Assembly (NCBI RefSeq): GCF_004745645.1
Contig: NZ_SRMB01000005.1
Coordinates: forward strand, 62,001 to 126,000
DNA length: 64,000 nucleotides
From: Hymenobacter metallicola
GTDB taxonomy: Bacteria; Bacteroidota; Bacteroidia; Cytophagales; Hymenobacteraceae
Reading direction: 5' to 3'
The translations under genes were made by a program, and so were the position numbers. Numbering within the stretch: the first letter of the stretch is position 1; each line of letters opens with the position of its first letter. The notes under the pieces are model-generated. The model saw only the letters and a program-made list of their open reading frames with translations. It did no database searches and was not told where the DNA came from. This document shows, piece after piece, positions 1 to 7,212 of this stretch.

Positions 1-2031
1 TTTGACCCTGACCTGGGGCCTACGGTTTTCACTTTCGCCTTTGCCAAAAGCCCGGCCTACGAGTTGGTTGGCAAACCTAAGTCCATTGGCGCCAAGAAAG
101 CTTTCGACGAAGTTTTTAAAGGAGACGTCACGTATTTCGAGAAAACCGGACAAATCCGTCAGCGCATCCGGGTCTTGCAGCCCGGCCCGCTCATCATCAA
201 GGCCGATGTAGAGTACCAAAGCTGTACCGACGTAGACGGGCGCTGCATCCCCGGCAACGAAACCCTGAGCTTTGGTCCGGTAGAAGTAACCGGTACTGCC
301 GCCGCCCCAGCTACTGCTACCACTGCCTCCGGACCGGCGGCCACGCCTGCTACGGCTCCGGCGGCCACCAATATGACTCCAATAAATTCTCCCGGCCAGG
401 ACTCCGTGGCCGCGGTAGCTGCAGTGCCCGGCCAGGATTCCGTAGCAACTTCCTCCAGTGCTACTCCCCAAGTTGCTGTTGCTCCGTCGAATAGTGCTGC
501 TCCTGCTGCCTTGGCGGCAGCTCCCGCCAATGCTCCGGCCGGTGCCGGGCTGAGCTTGTGGAAATACTTACTACTGGCATTTGGAGCCGGTCTGGTAGCC
601 GTGCTCATGCCCTGCGTGTATCCCATGCTGCCCATGACGGTGTCGTACTTCACCAACAACAGCCGCAGCCGGGGCGAGGCTATCAGCAAGGCGTTGGTGT
701 ATGGCCTATCCATTATCAGCATCTACACGGGGGTAGGCGTGGTGTTGAGCCTGATTTTCGGGGCCGATGCGGCCAATGTTATCAGCTCCCACTGGCTGCC
801 CAACCTGCTGTCTTTCGTTATTTTCCTGATTTTCGGCATGTCGTTTCTGGGCATGTTCGAAATCAATGCGCCCAGCCGCCTAGTCAATAAAGTTGATGCG
901 CAAGCGGACAAGGGCGGCTGGTCAGGCCTGTTTTTTATGGCCGCCACGCTGGTGCTTGTATCCTTCTCCTGCACCGTGCCCATTGTCGGCTCGGTTGCCA
1001 TTGCCGCCGCTAACGGGGAGCTGTTGCGCCCCACGCTGGGCATGCTGGCTTTCTCAACTGCCTTTGCGCTGCCCTTCGTGCTGTTTGCTCTGTTCCCGAC
1101 CTGGCTGAAGTCTATGCCCCGCTCGGGCGGGTGGCTTAATACGCTGAAAGCGGTGCTGGGCTTTGTCGAACTGGCTATGGCGTTCAAATTCTTGAGCTCC
1201 GCTGATCTGTCTTACCACTGGGGCCTGCTGCCCCGCCCCGTATTTTTGGCCATCTGGATTGTGCTGGCGGGCCTGCTGGGAATGTATCTGCTGGGTAAGA
1301 TTCGGCTCCCCCACGACAGCGACTCCACCCGCGTAAGCGTGCCGCATCTGCTGCTGGCGGCCATTGCTCTGTCGTTTATGCTGTACATGGTTCCCGGCTT
1401 GTTTGGCGCGCCGCTCAATGGGCTTTCAGCTCTGGCTCCGCCACCTACTCGGCAGGATTTCGCCTGGCTCAACAGCGGCTCAACTATTTCTGCCGCCACC
1501 CCTACGGCCGGGTCCACGCTCTGCAGCACTCCTCAGTATGCCGATCAGCTAGAGCTGCCGCACAGCTTGAACGGCTATTTCACCTTGCAGGAAGCTCTGG
1601 CTTGTGCCCGTCAACAAAACAAACCTGTATTCGTCGACTTCACGGGCCACAACTGCGGCAACTGCCGCGTAATGGAAGCCTCCGTCTGGAGTGACCCCCG
1701 CGTCCTGAAGCGCCTGCGGGAAAACTTCATTATCGTGGCTCTGTACGCCGACGATAAGACGGAGCTGCCCACTAGCCAGTGGTATACCTCAGCCCGCGAC
1801 CAGCGCGTGAAGAAGACTATTGGAGAGCAAAACCTCGACTTTCAAATCAGTCGCTTCAACATGAATGCGCAACCCTATTACGTTTTGCTTGACCCAGCCA
1901 GTACCATCGAAAAGCCGGTACTACTCAACCAGGCAGTGGCTTACGAGTCGGATGTCACTAAGTTTATTCAATTTTTGGATGCTGGTTTAGCCCAGCACCG
2001 CCAAGCCAGTACTCCGGTAGCTCAGCGGTAG
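1..2031 (+). CDS. dsbD: Thiol:disulfide interchange protein DsbD, 5' truncated by the window edge
   Basis: Inner-membrane protein that carries electrons from cytoplasmic thioredoxin to the periplasm. The frame is open from base 1, so the N-terminus lies outside; the visible start is the end of the periplasmic DsbD N-domain. A Pro/Ala-rich linker (about 290-540) leads to the multi-pass transmembrane domain, with the two transport cysteines in MPCVYPMLP (about 608) and SFSCTVP (about 965). The C-terminal thioredoxin-like domain holds CGNC at 1654-1665. The domain order is that of Bacteroidota DsbD. trxA, its usual electron donor, lies 2.3 kb downstream on the other strand. The linker contains a short repeat (PGQDSVA twice). 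Family call firm; the start cannot be seen. Confidence 0.95.
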   Translation, partial: FDPDLGPTVFTFAFAKSPAYELVGKPKSIGAKKAFDEVFKGDVTYFEKTGQIRQRIRVLQPGPLIIKADVEYQSCTDVDGRCIPGNETLSFGPVEVTGTAAAPATATTASGPAATPATAPAATNMTPINSPGQDSVAAVAAVPGQDSVATSSSATPQVAVAPSNSAAPAALAAAPANAPAGAGLSLWKYLLLAFGAGLVAVLMPCVYPMLPMTVSYFTNNSRSRGEAISKALVYGLSIISIYTGVGVVLSLIFGADAANVISSHWLPNLLSFVIFLIFGMSFLGMFEINAPSRLVNKVDAQADKGGWSGLFFMAATLVLVSFSCTVPIVGSVAIAAANGELLRPTLGMLAFSTAFALPFVLFALFPTWLKSMPRSGGWLNTLKAVLGFVELAMAFKFLSSADLSYHWGLLPRPVFLAIWIVLAGLLGMYLLGKIRLPHDSDSTRVSVPHLLLAAIALSFMLYMVPGLFGAPLNGLSALAPPPTRQDFAWLNSGSTISAATPTAGSTLCSTPQYADQLELPHSLNGYFTLQEALACARQQNKPVFVDFTGHNCGNCRVMEASVWSDPRVLKRLRENFIIVALYADDKTELPTSQWYTSARDQRVKKTIGEQNLDFQISRFNMNAQPYYVLLDPASTIEKPVLLNQAVAYESDVTKFIQFLDAGLAQHRQASTPVAQR

Positions 2032-2220
2032 GTAACGTATTAATAAGTACTTATATACACAATAAACCGGCGGTAAAACCTTTTAGTCATATCTGACATA
2101 ATAAGATGGTTTTACTGCCGGCCTTTCATCTTGTAGGGTTTTTTGGTTTTCTTTGCAGCCGATTGGACTACGGAAGCAATGAATTGACTGCTTCGCTGAC
2201 AGATTGTTACCACAAAAAAA

Positions 2221-2244
2221 GGCTGCACCCACCCAGATGCAGCC
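2221..2244. terminator. Hairpin 1 of a twin pair; reads as an intrinsic terminator on the minus strand
   Basis: Perfect 7-bp stem GGCTGCA/TGCAGCC around the loop CCCACCCAGA (plus-strand reading). On the minus strand it is followed directly by seven T (2220-2214), a good terminator for the tRNA-like unit that starts near 2455. Its loop is identical to that of hairpin 2, 10 bp away, while the stem differs. Confidence 0.75.
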
Positions 2245-2254
2245 TCTTGAATGA

Positions 2255-2286
2255 GGACGTACCCACCCAGATACGTCCCTTTTTTT
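2255..2286. terminator. Hairpin 2 of the twin pair; reads as an intrinsic terminator on the plus strand
   Basis: Perfect 7-bp stem GGACGTA/TACGTCC (2255-2261 and 2272-2278) with the same loop CCCACCCAGA as hairpin 1, followed on the plus strand by CTTTTTTT. It probably ends dsbD transcription; on the minus strand it lies between the tRNA-like body and hairpin 1. Confidence 0.7.
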
Positions 2287-2313
2287 CCCTCCTCACATTA
2301 TCCAACATATCAG

Positions 2314-2428
2314 CTGTAGAAGAAGGGTTCGAACCTCCACGGTGTAGTTAGCCGGCCGCCGGACCAGTTTCTCCCAAGTCACCACCCCCGAGAGAGGAGG
2401 GCATGTCTGCCAGTTTCATCATTCTACA
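2314..2428 (-). tRNA. Unusual class II tRNA or tRNA-like RNA, anticodon CTC, oversized variable arm
   Basis: A complete cloverleaf can be read on the minus strand. Acceptor TGTAGAA (2428-2422) pairs perfectly with TTCTACA (2321-2315), discriminator G, no encoded CCA. T8-G9; D-arm ATG/CAT with loop AAACTGGCAGA holding the GG pair and ending in A, like tRNA-Leu. Anticodon stem CCCTC/GGGGG (one G-T pair), loop CTCTCTC, so the anticodon is CTC (Glu codon GAG) with a pyrimidine at 37, which is rare. T-arm GGAGG/CCTTC (one G-T pair) with canonical loop TTCGAAC. The variable region is about 46 nt (2384-2339), much longer than in normal Leu or Ser tRNAs. A class II body with a Glu anticodon and discriminator G fits no standard isoacceptor, so a regulatory tRNA-like RNA is possible. 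Structure is seen; function unknown. Confidence 0.7.
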
Positions 2429-2461
2429 AGGTGGTCCAACACCGTTTGCGATGGATTGCAA

Positions 2462-2469
2462 CAAATTTA
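2462..2469 (-). promoter_or_regulatory. Candidate -7 element for the tRNA-like unit
   Basis: On the minus strand the bases read TAAATTTG, an exact match to the Bacteroidota primary-sigma -7 consensus TAnnTTTG, about 34 nt upstream of the tRNA-like 5' end. No convincing -33 TTTG was seen. With the hairpin plus T-run at 2244-2214 this would give a transcript of roughly 240 nt. Confidence 0.5.
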
Positions 2470-2578
2470 GCGTTTGGGTTGATTAAATAAAATAATGGCA
2501 GACATATGGAGTAAAATTTACATACTTTTTACTATCTCTTACACCGATTTGCAAAACCGGCAATCAACCTGCTGAAAA

Positions 2579-3043
2579 ATGGCCCGTAATTACGAACTTG
2601 ACGACACCGACCGCAAAATCTTGGCACTTCTGATCGAAGATGCCAAGATTCCCTACACCGAAATTGCCCGCAAGGTCCATGTTTCGGGGGGTACCGTACA
2701 CGTACGGATGGCTCGCCTAGAGGAGTTGGGCATCGTGAAAGGTGCTACGCTAAAAATTGACTATCAGAAGCTTGGCTACGGCGTAAGCGCTTTTCTAGGC
2801 ATTTATTTGCTCAAAAGCTCTGTTTATGCCAGCGTCGTTGAGCAGCTGCGCGAGATACCCGAAGTCGTGAGTATCGATTTCACTACGGGCGCCTACGGGG
2901 TGTTTGCGCGCCTGGTGTGCCGCGACACCCAGCACTTGCGCGACGTACTCCACGACCAAATTCAACTCATTGAAGGCATTGAGCGCACCGAAACCCTGAT
3001 TTCCCTGGAAGAGGCTCTAAACCGCGCTATTCAGCTGCAGTAG
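2579..3043 (+). CDS. Lrp/AsnC family transcriptional regulator
   Basis: 154-residue DNA-binding regulator of the leucine-responsive/asparagine family. Residues about 7-60 form the N-terminal helix-turn-helix (DDTDRKILALLIEDAKIPYT, then EIARKVHVSGGTVHVRM). Residues about 70-145 form the ligand-binding RAM domain, with a typical C-terminal stretch (ERTETLISLEEAL). Length and order are normal. The gene stands alone: the divergent tRNA-like unit is upstream and a strong hairpin follows, so its targets cannot be told from context; Bacteroidota members often control amino-acid metabolism or act globally. The ATG follows an AT-rich stretch (2480-2560) that should hold the promoter. Ligand unknown. 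Confidence 0.93.
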   Translation: MARNYELDDTDRKILALLIEDAKIPYTEIARKVHVSGGTVHVRMARLEELGIVKGATLKIDYQKLGYGVSAFLGIYLLKSSVYASVVEQLREIPEVVSIDFTTGAYGVFARLVCRDTQHLRDVLHDQIQLIEGIERTETLISLEEALNRAIQLQ

Positions 3044-3071
3044 CCGATCCGAATAGTGTATTACCCTGAGG

Positions 3072-3108
3072 TCAGCCCCTACTAGCTTGTAGTGGAGGCT
3101 GATCTTTT
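3072..3108 (+). terminator. Intrinsic terminator after the Lrp-family gene
   Basis: Stem TCAGCC (3072-3077) with GGCTGA (3097-3102), extended inward by CTACTA/TAGTGG with one G-T pair, followed by TCTTTT. Confidence 0.7.
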
Positions 3109-3178
3109 GCTTTCAACTTCCTGACAATTATTCAGCGGTATAGGATGGCCTGCATGAGCGCTACAACGCTTGATTGAG

Positions 3179-3193
3179 GATTTTTTCCGGAAA
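3179..3193. repeat. 15-nt direct repeat, copy 1, containing TTTCCGGAAA
   Basis: GATTTTTTCCGGAAA here is repeated exactly at 3311-3325, 132 bp later. The core TTTCCGGAAA is its own reverse complement, which suits a dimeric regulator. Both copies lie in the leader of the MORN/TonB gene at 3329. Confidence 0.6.
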
Positions 3194-3310
3194 CAGCTAG
3201 ACTATCTTCTGAGTATATAGTACGCTGTATGCGCATCTGTCGGTGCAGATTTACTGCCTGATCTGGCGGTACTTGGCTATAAGCGAGTAAGTAAGTATCT
3301 TTCCTGAGCT

Positions 3311-3325
3311 GATTTTTTCCGGAAA
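3311..3325. repeat. 15-nt direct repeat, copy 2, abutting the start codon at 3329
   Basis: Exact second copy of GATTTTTTCCGGAAA, ending 3 nt before the ATG of the MORN/TonB gene. A protein bound here would overlap the translation start region; alternatively the pair marks a duplicated leader. Confidence 0.6.
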
Positions 3326-3328
3326 TCC

Positions 3329-4288
3329 ATGAAAGCGCTTCTCATTGCATTTTTAACTGCTTCAGCCGCTCTGCCTACTGCCAGTGCCCAGAGCCTGCCC
3401 GCGGTGTACCTAAATGCACGCGACGAAGAAACCGTACCCGACAGTGCGACGCATTATCGTATCGTGGACCGAAAAAAAGGGGAGGGCGGCTACGCCATGC
3501 GCGATTATGCCCTCAACGGTACTTTGCTGCTGCGCGGTACGGTTACTGGGCTGGAGCCTGCGGTGCGAAATGGCTTGTTTACCTGGTATCATCCCAATGG
3601 CAACAAAGCCGCCCAGGTACACTACCGCAACGACGAAGCCGACGGAGTGTATGTGTCGTGGTACGAAGACGGCAAAGTAAGCCAACGGGGCGAGTACGCC
3701 GACGGGCAGCGCGTGGGCAAATGGCTTAGCGTGCACCGCAACGGCCAGAAACGCTCGGAAGGCACCTACGTAGCCAGCCGGCCCCACGGCGAATGGCGCT
3801 ATTACTACGACACAGGCCAGCTCAGCGCCATTGAGAGGCTCGACAATGGCCGCAGCATGAATCTGAAGTTTTTCAACCTCGACGGGGAGCTGTACGCGGG
3901 TATTCCCCGGCGTCGGCAGGCCGCCGAGTTTCCGGGCGGGCAGGCGGCGCTGATGCAGTATCTGGCCCGCAACACCATCTACTCGCGCGCCGCCCGCCGC
4001 AAGAATATTACCGGCAAAGTCTACGTATCCTACACCGTGGGCGAGGATGGCCGAGTAAGCCAGGTGCGGGTAGTGCGGGGCCTCGCGCCGGAAGTAGACA
4101 TTGAAGCCCGGCGGGTAATAGCCGCGCTGCCCGTGTTCAAGCCCGGGCGCGAATACAACGTGCCAACGGCCATGACCTATACCCTGCCCATTATGTTTGC
4201 GCCCAACTTTAAGCTGTTTGGCGGGGTGAAAGCCACCCAAACGCCCCCCACGGAGGCCCGGGCCAGCAACCCGGACGACAGCTTTTAG
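3329..4288 (+). CDS. Secreted MORN-repeat protein with C-terminal TonB domain
   Basis: 319 residues. A signal peptide (about 1-20, ending ASAQ) is followed by about four MORN/YwqK-type repeats (residues about 72-180, with units like GLFTWYHPNGNK, GVYVSWYEDGK, GKWLSVHRNGQK, GEWRYYYDTGQ) and a TonB C-terminal domain (about 195-290; FPGGQAALMQYLARN, GKVYVSYTVGEDGRV). Bacteroidota have many TonB-like proteins built this way; they are assumed to act in the periplasm, but the true energy coupler has an N-terminal anchor helix and ExbB/ExbD partners, none of which is nearby. A role as a periplasmic binding or structural protein is equally possible. Two copies of a palindromic 15-mer precede it. Domain calls firm, function open. 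Confidence 0.85.
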   Translation: MKALLIAFLTASAALPTASAQSLPAVYLNARDEETVPDSATHYRIVDRKKGEGGYAMRDYALNGTLLLRGTVTGLEPAVRNGLFTWYHPNGNKAAQVHYRNDEADGVYVSWYEDGKVSQRGEYADGQRVGKWLSVHRNGQKRSEGTYVASRPHGEWRYYYDTGQLSAIERLDNGRSMNLKFFNLDGELYAGIPRRRQAAEFPGGQAALMQYLARNTIYSRAARRKNITGKVYVSYTVGEDGRVSQVRVVRGLAPEVDIEARRVIAALPVFKPGREYNVPTAMTYTLPIMFAPNFKLFGGVKATQTPPTEARASNPDDSF

Positions 4289-4316
4289 CTTACCAGCTAC
4301 CACCTGCTTTCAACAG

Positions 4317-4348
4317 AAAAGCCCTGCCTTTCATAAGGCAGGGCTTTT
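4317..4348. terminator. Bidirectional terminator between the TonB-domain gene and trxA
   Basis: Perfect hairpin AAAAGCCCTGCCTT/AAGGCAGGGCTTTT with loop TCAT between two convergent genes; T-runs on both strands. Confidence 0.9.
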
Positions 4349-4372
4349 GTATGGTGTTCACCACCTCTTGAA

Positions 4373-4702
4373 CTAGGCGGTTACCTGGGCATCAAGTTTT
4401 TGGGCCAACACGTGCTTTGGCACGGCACCCACTTGCTTGTCCACAATCTGACCATTTTTGAACACCAGCAGGGTTGGGATGCTGCGGATGCCAAACTTGG
4501 CCGAGGTCTGCGGGTTGGAGTCTACGTCGACCTTGCCGATAATGGCCTTGCCTTCGTATTCACCGGCCAGCTCTTCTACAACCGGGCCTACCATGCGGCA
4601 CGGACCGCACCACTCGGCCCAGAAATCCACGAGCACGGGTTTGTCGGAGTTGATGATCTGGTCGAAGTTAGCATCGGTAATTTCGATGGCTTTATGTCCC
4701 AT
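4373..4702 (-). CDS. trxA: Thioredoxin
   Basis: 109-residue cytoplasmic disulfide reductase. The active site is W31-CGPC, in AEWCGPCRM. The cis-proline loop is SIPT (about residue 76) and the fold-typical FKNG turn follows. Length is exactly that of classical thioredoxin 1. It reduces ribonucleotide reductase and peroxiredoxins and feeds electrons to DsbD, whose gene is 2.3 kb away on the opposite strand. It is monocistronic: a hairpin lies downstream and the next minus gene ends 200 bp upstream. Several thioredoxins per genome are usual in this group, so the trxA symbol is by similarity only. Confidence 0.96.
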   Translation of the reverse strand: MGHKAIEITDANFDQIINSDKPVLVDFWAEWCGPCRMVGPVVEELAGEYEGKAIIGKVDVDSNPQTSAKFGIRSIPTLLVFKNGQIVDKQVGAVPKHVLAQKLDAQVTA

Positions 4703-4902
4703 GACAATAGGGGGTTTGTGGTGACAATGAAAATGCTCCTTACGAAACTTGGGGCTGCAAGGTAGCAGATTGCGAGTTCAACAAGTCCCGCGCCGGAAAG
4801 TTTCAACCAGCCAGCTTGTCATATTCTACCCTAGCACTTGGTAGGCGCCTTGCGCCGGCTTATCGTCATCCAAACCAAGCCGGCGCGAAACTGCCTTATT
4901 GC

Positions 4903-5289
4903 TTAAACAGGCTTGTCGACGACAAACTGGTAGGTGCGGGCGTATTCCTGGGCCCGGTGGCGTAGTTTATAGAACACGTAGAGATTAAAGAAGTGCATGG
5001 CACCCAAAATCAGAATGATCGTACCTAGCTTGATGCTAAGCGTCTCGACGCTGGCTTGGTAGCTCGTGATTTGGTCGGTACTACGGAGCGTCAGAGTGGC
5101 ATACCCAATGTTGATCAGGTAGAACCCCGTGAGCAGGAGCTTGTTGACGGAATCCGCCAGGTGCTCATTGCCGTGAAAAATATCGACCAGGAACGTGCGG
5201 CCATTTGTGAAAAGCGTACGGGCCACCCACACCGTGAGCAGAACCGTAACGGGCAGGTATACCCCGTAAACGAGCAAGTGGTAATTCAT
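4903..5289 (-). CDS. Small integral membrane protein, unknown function
   Basis: 128 residues with three predicted membrane helices (about 8-26, 50-67, 86-108) and a basic C-terminal tail (YKLRHRAQEYARTYQFV). A conserved-looking polar stretch (FHGNEHLADSVNK) joins helices 1 and 2. I recognise no named family, though similar three-helix proteins are common in Cytophagales. It stands between trxA and the epimerase on the same strand with gaps of 200 and 57 bp, so it may be transcribed with the epimerase upstream of it. Real gene by composition and length; no function can be given. Confidence 0.8.
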   Translation of the reverse strand: MNYHLLVYGVYLPVTVLLTVWVARTLFTNGRTFLVDIFHGNEHLADSVNKLLLTGFYLINIGYATLTLRSTDQITSYQASVETLSIKLGTIILILGAMHFFNLYVFYKLRHRAQEYARTYQFVVDKPV

Positions 5290-5346
5290 GACGGTAAGCA
5301 GTTAAAAATGAGAAAAAATGAACAAGGAACGCGGAAGTAAAATCGG

Positions 5347-6264
5347 TTAGGGGAGCCGGGGTACCAAGTCGGCGAGGGCCTGCCGGCAGGTAGGAAACTG
5401 AAACTGGAAGCCTGCCTGCAACAGCCGCTCGGGTATCACCTTCCGGCTCTTCAGAATCAATTCAGTTTCGGTTCTGAGCAGGAAGGCCCCGATTTCGAGC
5501 AGCCACCGGGGTTGGGGCAGATGAAAGCGTGGCTGGTAATAGTGGTCGAGCAGGCCGTTGAACTCCTGATTAGTCAGAGGCTGCGGAGCACACAGGTTGA
5601 AGGCCCCATCCAGCTCTGAACGAGCTAGCAGAAACTCCACGGCCCGGCAGAAATCCAGCACGTGCAGCCAGCTTACCCACTGCTGACCGGTGCCCTGCGG
5701 CGTGCCCAAGCCGAAGCGGGCCAGGCGGGCCATAACGGGCAATGCTCCCCCGGTGGAGCCCAGCACAATAGCCGTGCGCAACACTAAACGGCGCGTGCTG
5801 GGCGTGGCGGCCGCCCAACATTCGGCTTCCCACTGCTGGGCCACCATTTCGGAAAAGTTGCGCCCAATCAAGCCGGTGGCCTCCGTGTTGGCGGGCCGGT
5901 CGGCCGCAGTGTCCGCATAAATCGTGGCAGTAGATAAATTCAGCCAAACGGGTGGCGGAGCCTGGCAGGCACCAATAGCCTGCCCCAGTACTCGGGTGCT
6001 TTCGGTGCGGCTACGGGTAATGGCGTACTTATTAGCCAACGTGTAACGACAGTCGACGCTACGGCCGGCCAAATTAATAACTGCGGCGGCCCCTTCTAGC
6101 TCGGCCGTCCACGGACCCAGGGTGCGCCCATTCCACGCAACCCGGCCAATTCCCGACCTGCGGCTTAGCACCACAACCTGATACCCTCGCCCGGTGAAAT
6201 AACGGGTCAGATGCTGACCAAGAAATCCAGTGCCACCAGCGAGTAGCATTTTAAGCCGTTTCAT
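5347..6264 (-). CDS. TIGR01777 family NAD(P)-binding epimerase-like protein
   Basis: 305 residues, extended short-chain dehydrogenase fold. The nucleotide-binding loop GGTGFLG is at residues 10-16; WNGRTLGPW and AAAVINLAGRSV follow the pattern of the TIGR01777 (YfcH/SulA-like) family, and the C-terminus carries the DUF1731-type segment (GAFLLRTETELILKSRKVIPERLLQAGF). The reaction is unknown for the family. A paralog is encoded at 56484-57398. It lies 111 bp downstream of a GbsR-type regulator gene on the same strand, with a palindrome like the regulator's own operator in between (6332-6353), so it is a likely target of that regulator. Confidence 0.9.
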   Translation of the reverse strand: MKRLKMLLAGGTGFLGQHLTRYFTGRGYQVVVLSRRSGIGRVAWNGRTLGPWTAELEGAAAVINLAGRSVDCRYTLANKYAITRSRTESTRVLGQAIGACQAPPPVWLNLSTATIYADTAADRPANTEATGLIGRNFSEMVAQQWEAECWAAATPSTRRLVLRTAIVLGSTGGALPVMARLARFGLGTPQGTGQQWVSWLHVLDFCRAVEFLLARSELDGAFNLCAPQPLTNQEFNGLLDHYYQPRFHLPQPRWLLEIGAFLLRTETELILKSRKVIPERLLQAGFQFQFPTCRQALADLVPRLP

Positions 6265-6331
6265 GCTGTAAAAGGCGTTAAGTGGAGAAAAGAAGCGGAA
6301 AGAGAGAAAAGCAAGTGCTGATTTGTATTAA

Positions 6332-6353
6332 ACTTTCAATAAAATTTGAAAGT
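6332..6353. promoter_or_regulatory. Inverted repeat ACTTTCAA-N6-TTGAAAGT, candidate operator
   Basis: 8-bp arms separated by TAAAAT, between the epimerase gene and the GbsR-type regulator gene. Its half-site matches the palindrome upstream of the regulator (6926-6943). Inferred binding site of that regulator. Confidence 0.55.
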
Positions 6354-6375
6354 AACAAGGCAAAAAAAGAGGCCT

Positions 6376-6897
6376 TTACGGGTTGGGGCGCATAAGCTTC
6401 ATAAAGGTGCTTAGAAACCAGTTTTCATCCGCTTTAATAAGGGTGGCTGCGGCACGGTCGGCAAACTCGGCGAAGTTCTGAATGCTGGCAATCATCTGCG
6501 TGAAAGCCTCGGTTTCTTCAGGAGTAGCGGTGGCGGAGGGCTCTACGTGGCGAATTTCACCCAGTACGCGCACAATGGGTTCCAGCTCCCGGCGACGGCG
6601 CTCCTTCAGAATCAGGGTGGCTACCCGGTGAATGTCTTTCTCAGCCGAGAAAAACTCACGCCGTTCCCCGGGCCGCAACTCCTTGCGCACAATGCCCCAG
6701 TCCATGAGGGCGCGCACGTTCATGTTCACATTGCCCCGCGAAATCTGCAACTGGTCCATGATGTCCTCCGTGCTCAAGGCTCCTAGCGACACTAGCAGCA
6801 GCGCGTGCACCTGCGCCATCGTACGGCTCACGCCCCAGGCAGAGCCCAGGGTGCCCCAGCCTTCAATGAATCTGCGCTTGGCTTCGTCGAGTTGCAT
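6376..6897 (-). CDS. GbsR/MarR family transcriptional regulator
   Basis: 173 residues. N-terminal segment RFIEGWGTLGSAWGVSRTMAQVHALLL is typical of GbsR-type MarR regulators (here read in parts); the winged helix spans about 35-95 (LSTEDIMDQLQISRGNVNMN, then VRALMDWGIVRKELRPGERREFF), followed by a C-terminal helical dimer region. Relatives act as repressors of compatible-solute uptake in Bacillus, but in Bacteroidota the targets are mostly unknown. A perfect 18-bp palindrome lies 29 bp upstream of its start and a related one precedes the next gene, suggesting self-control and control of the epimerase. Effector unknown. Confidence 0.9.
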   Translation of the reverse strand: MQLDEAKRRFIEGWGTLGSAWGVSRTMAQVHALLLVSLGALSTEDIMDQLQISRGNVNMNVRALMDWGIVRKELRPGERREFFSAEKDIHRVATLILKERRRRELEPIVRVLGEIRHVEPSATATPEETEAFTQMIASIQNFAEFADRAAATLIKADENWFLSTFMKLMRPNP

Positions 6898-7212
6898 GGC
6901 TCAAATGTAGGAGACTATTTTAAACTTTCAATAATTATTGAAAATAAATTTTCACTCAAGTCCTACTGTATTGTTTCGGATAGTTGATAAAAAATCATGT
7001 TTAAATTCAATGAGACATGTGTGAAATTTGTCCAGTTTGTCTGCCGAGCTTGTAAGTAGGTCTATTCTCGCCTGGTGGTAAACAGGCTGGAACATCGAAA
7101 CATACGCATGTAAAAATACAGGTTCCCATAGTCCTAAATCTCTTGTTGAGGCGAGTGTGCAGGCTAGCTGAGCCGTAGGAACTAACCAGGGGAGGCAGCG
7201 TAAGATTTGCCC
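6898..7212. other. Intergenic region between divergent genes
   Basis: About 315 bp between the GbsR-type gene (minus) and the YsnF/AvaK gene (plus). It holds the palindrome at 6926-6943 in an AT-rich promoter stretch (6915-7030). Apart from that I see no gene or stable hairpin. Confidence 0.6.
6926..6943. promoter_or_regulatory. Perfect 18-bp palindrome, candidate autoregulatory operator
   Basis: TTTCAATAATTATTGAAA equals its reverse complement and lies 29 bp upstream of the GbsR-type start codon. The half-site ACTTTCAATA recurs at 6332-6353, so both are inferred to bind the same protein. Confidence 0.65.

Noticed and set aside
2221..2278. G-quadruplex in the twin-hairpin loops (GGGTGGG)
   Set aside because: Only two G-triplets per loop and separated by stems; a four-tract quadruplex would have to disrupt both perfect stems.
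2106..2351. 81-codon frame behind dsbD
   Set aside because: It crosses both twin hairpins and enters the tRNA-like gene; no start context and no domain.
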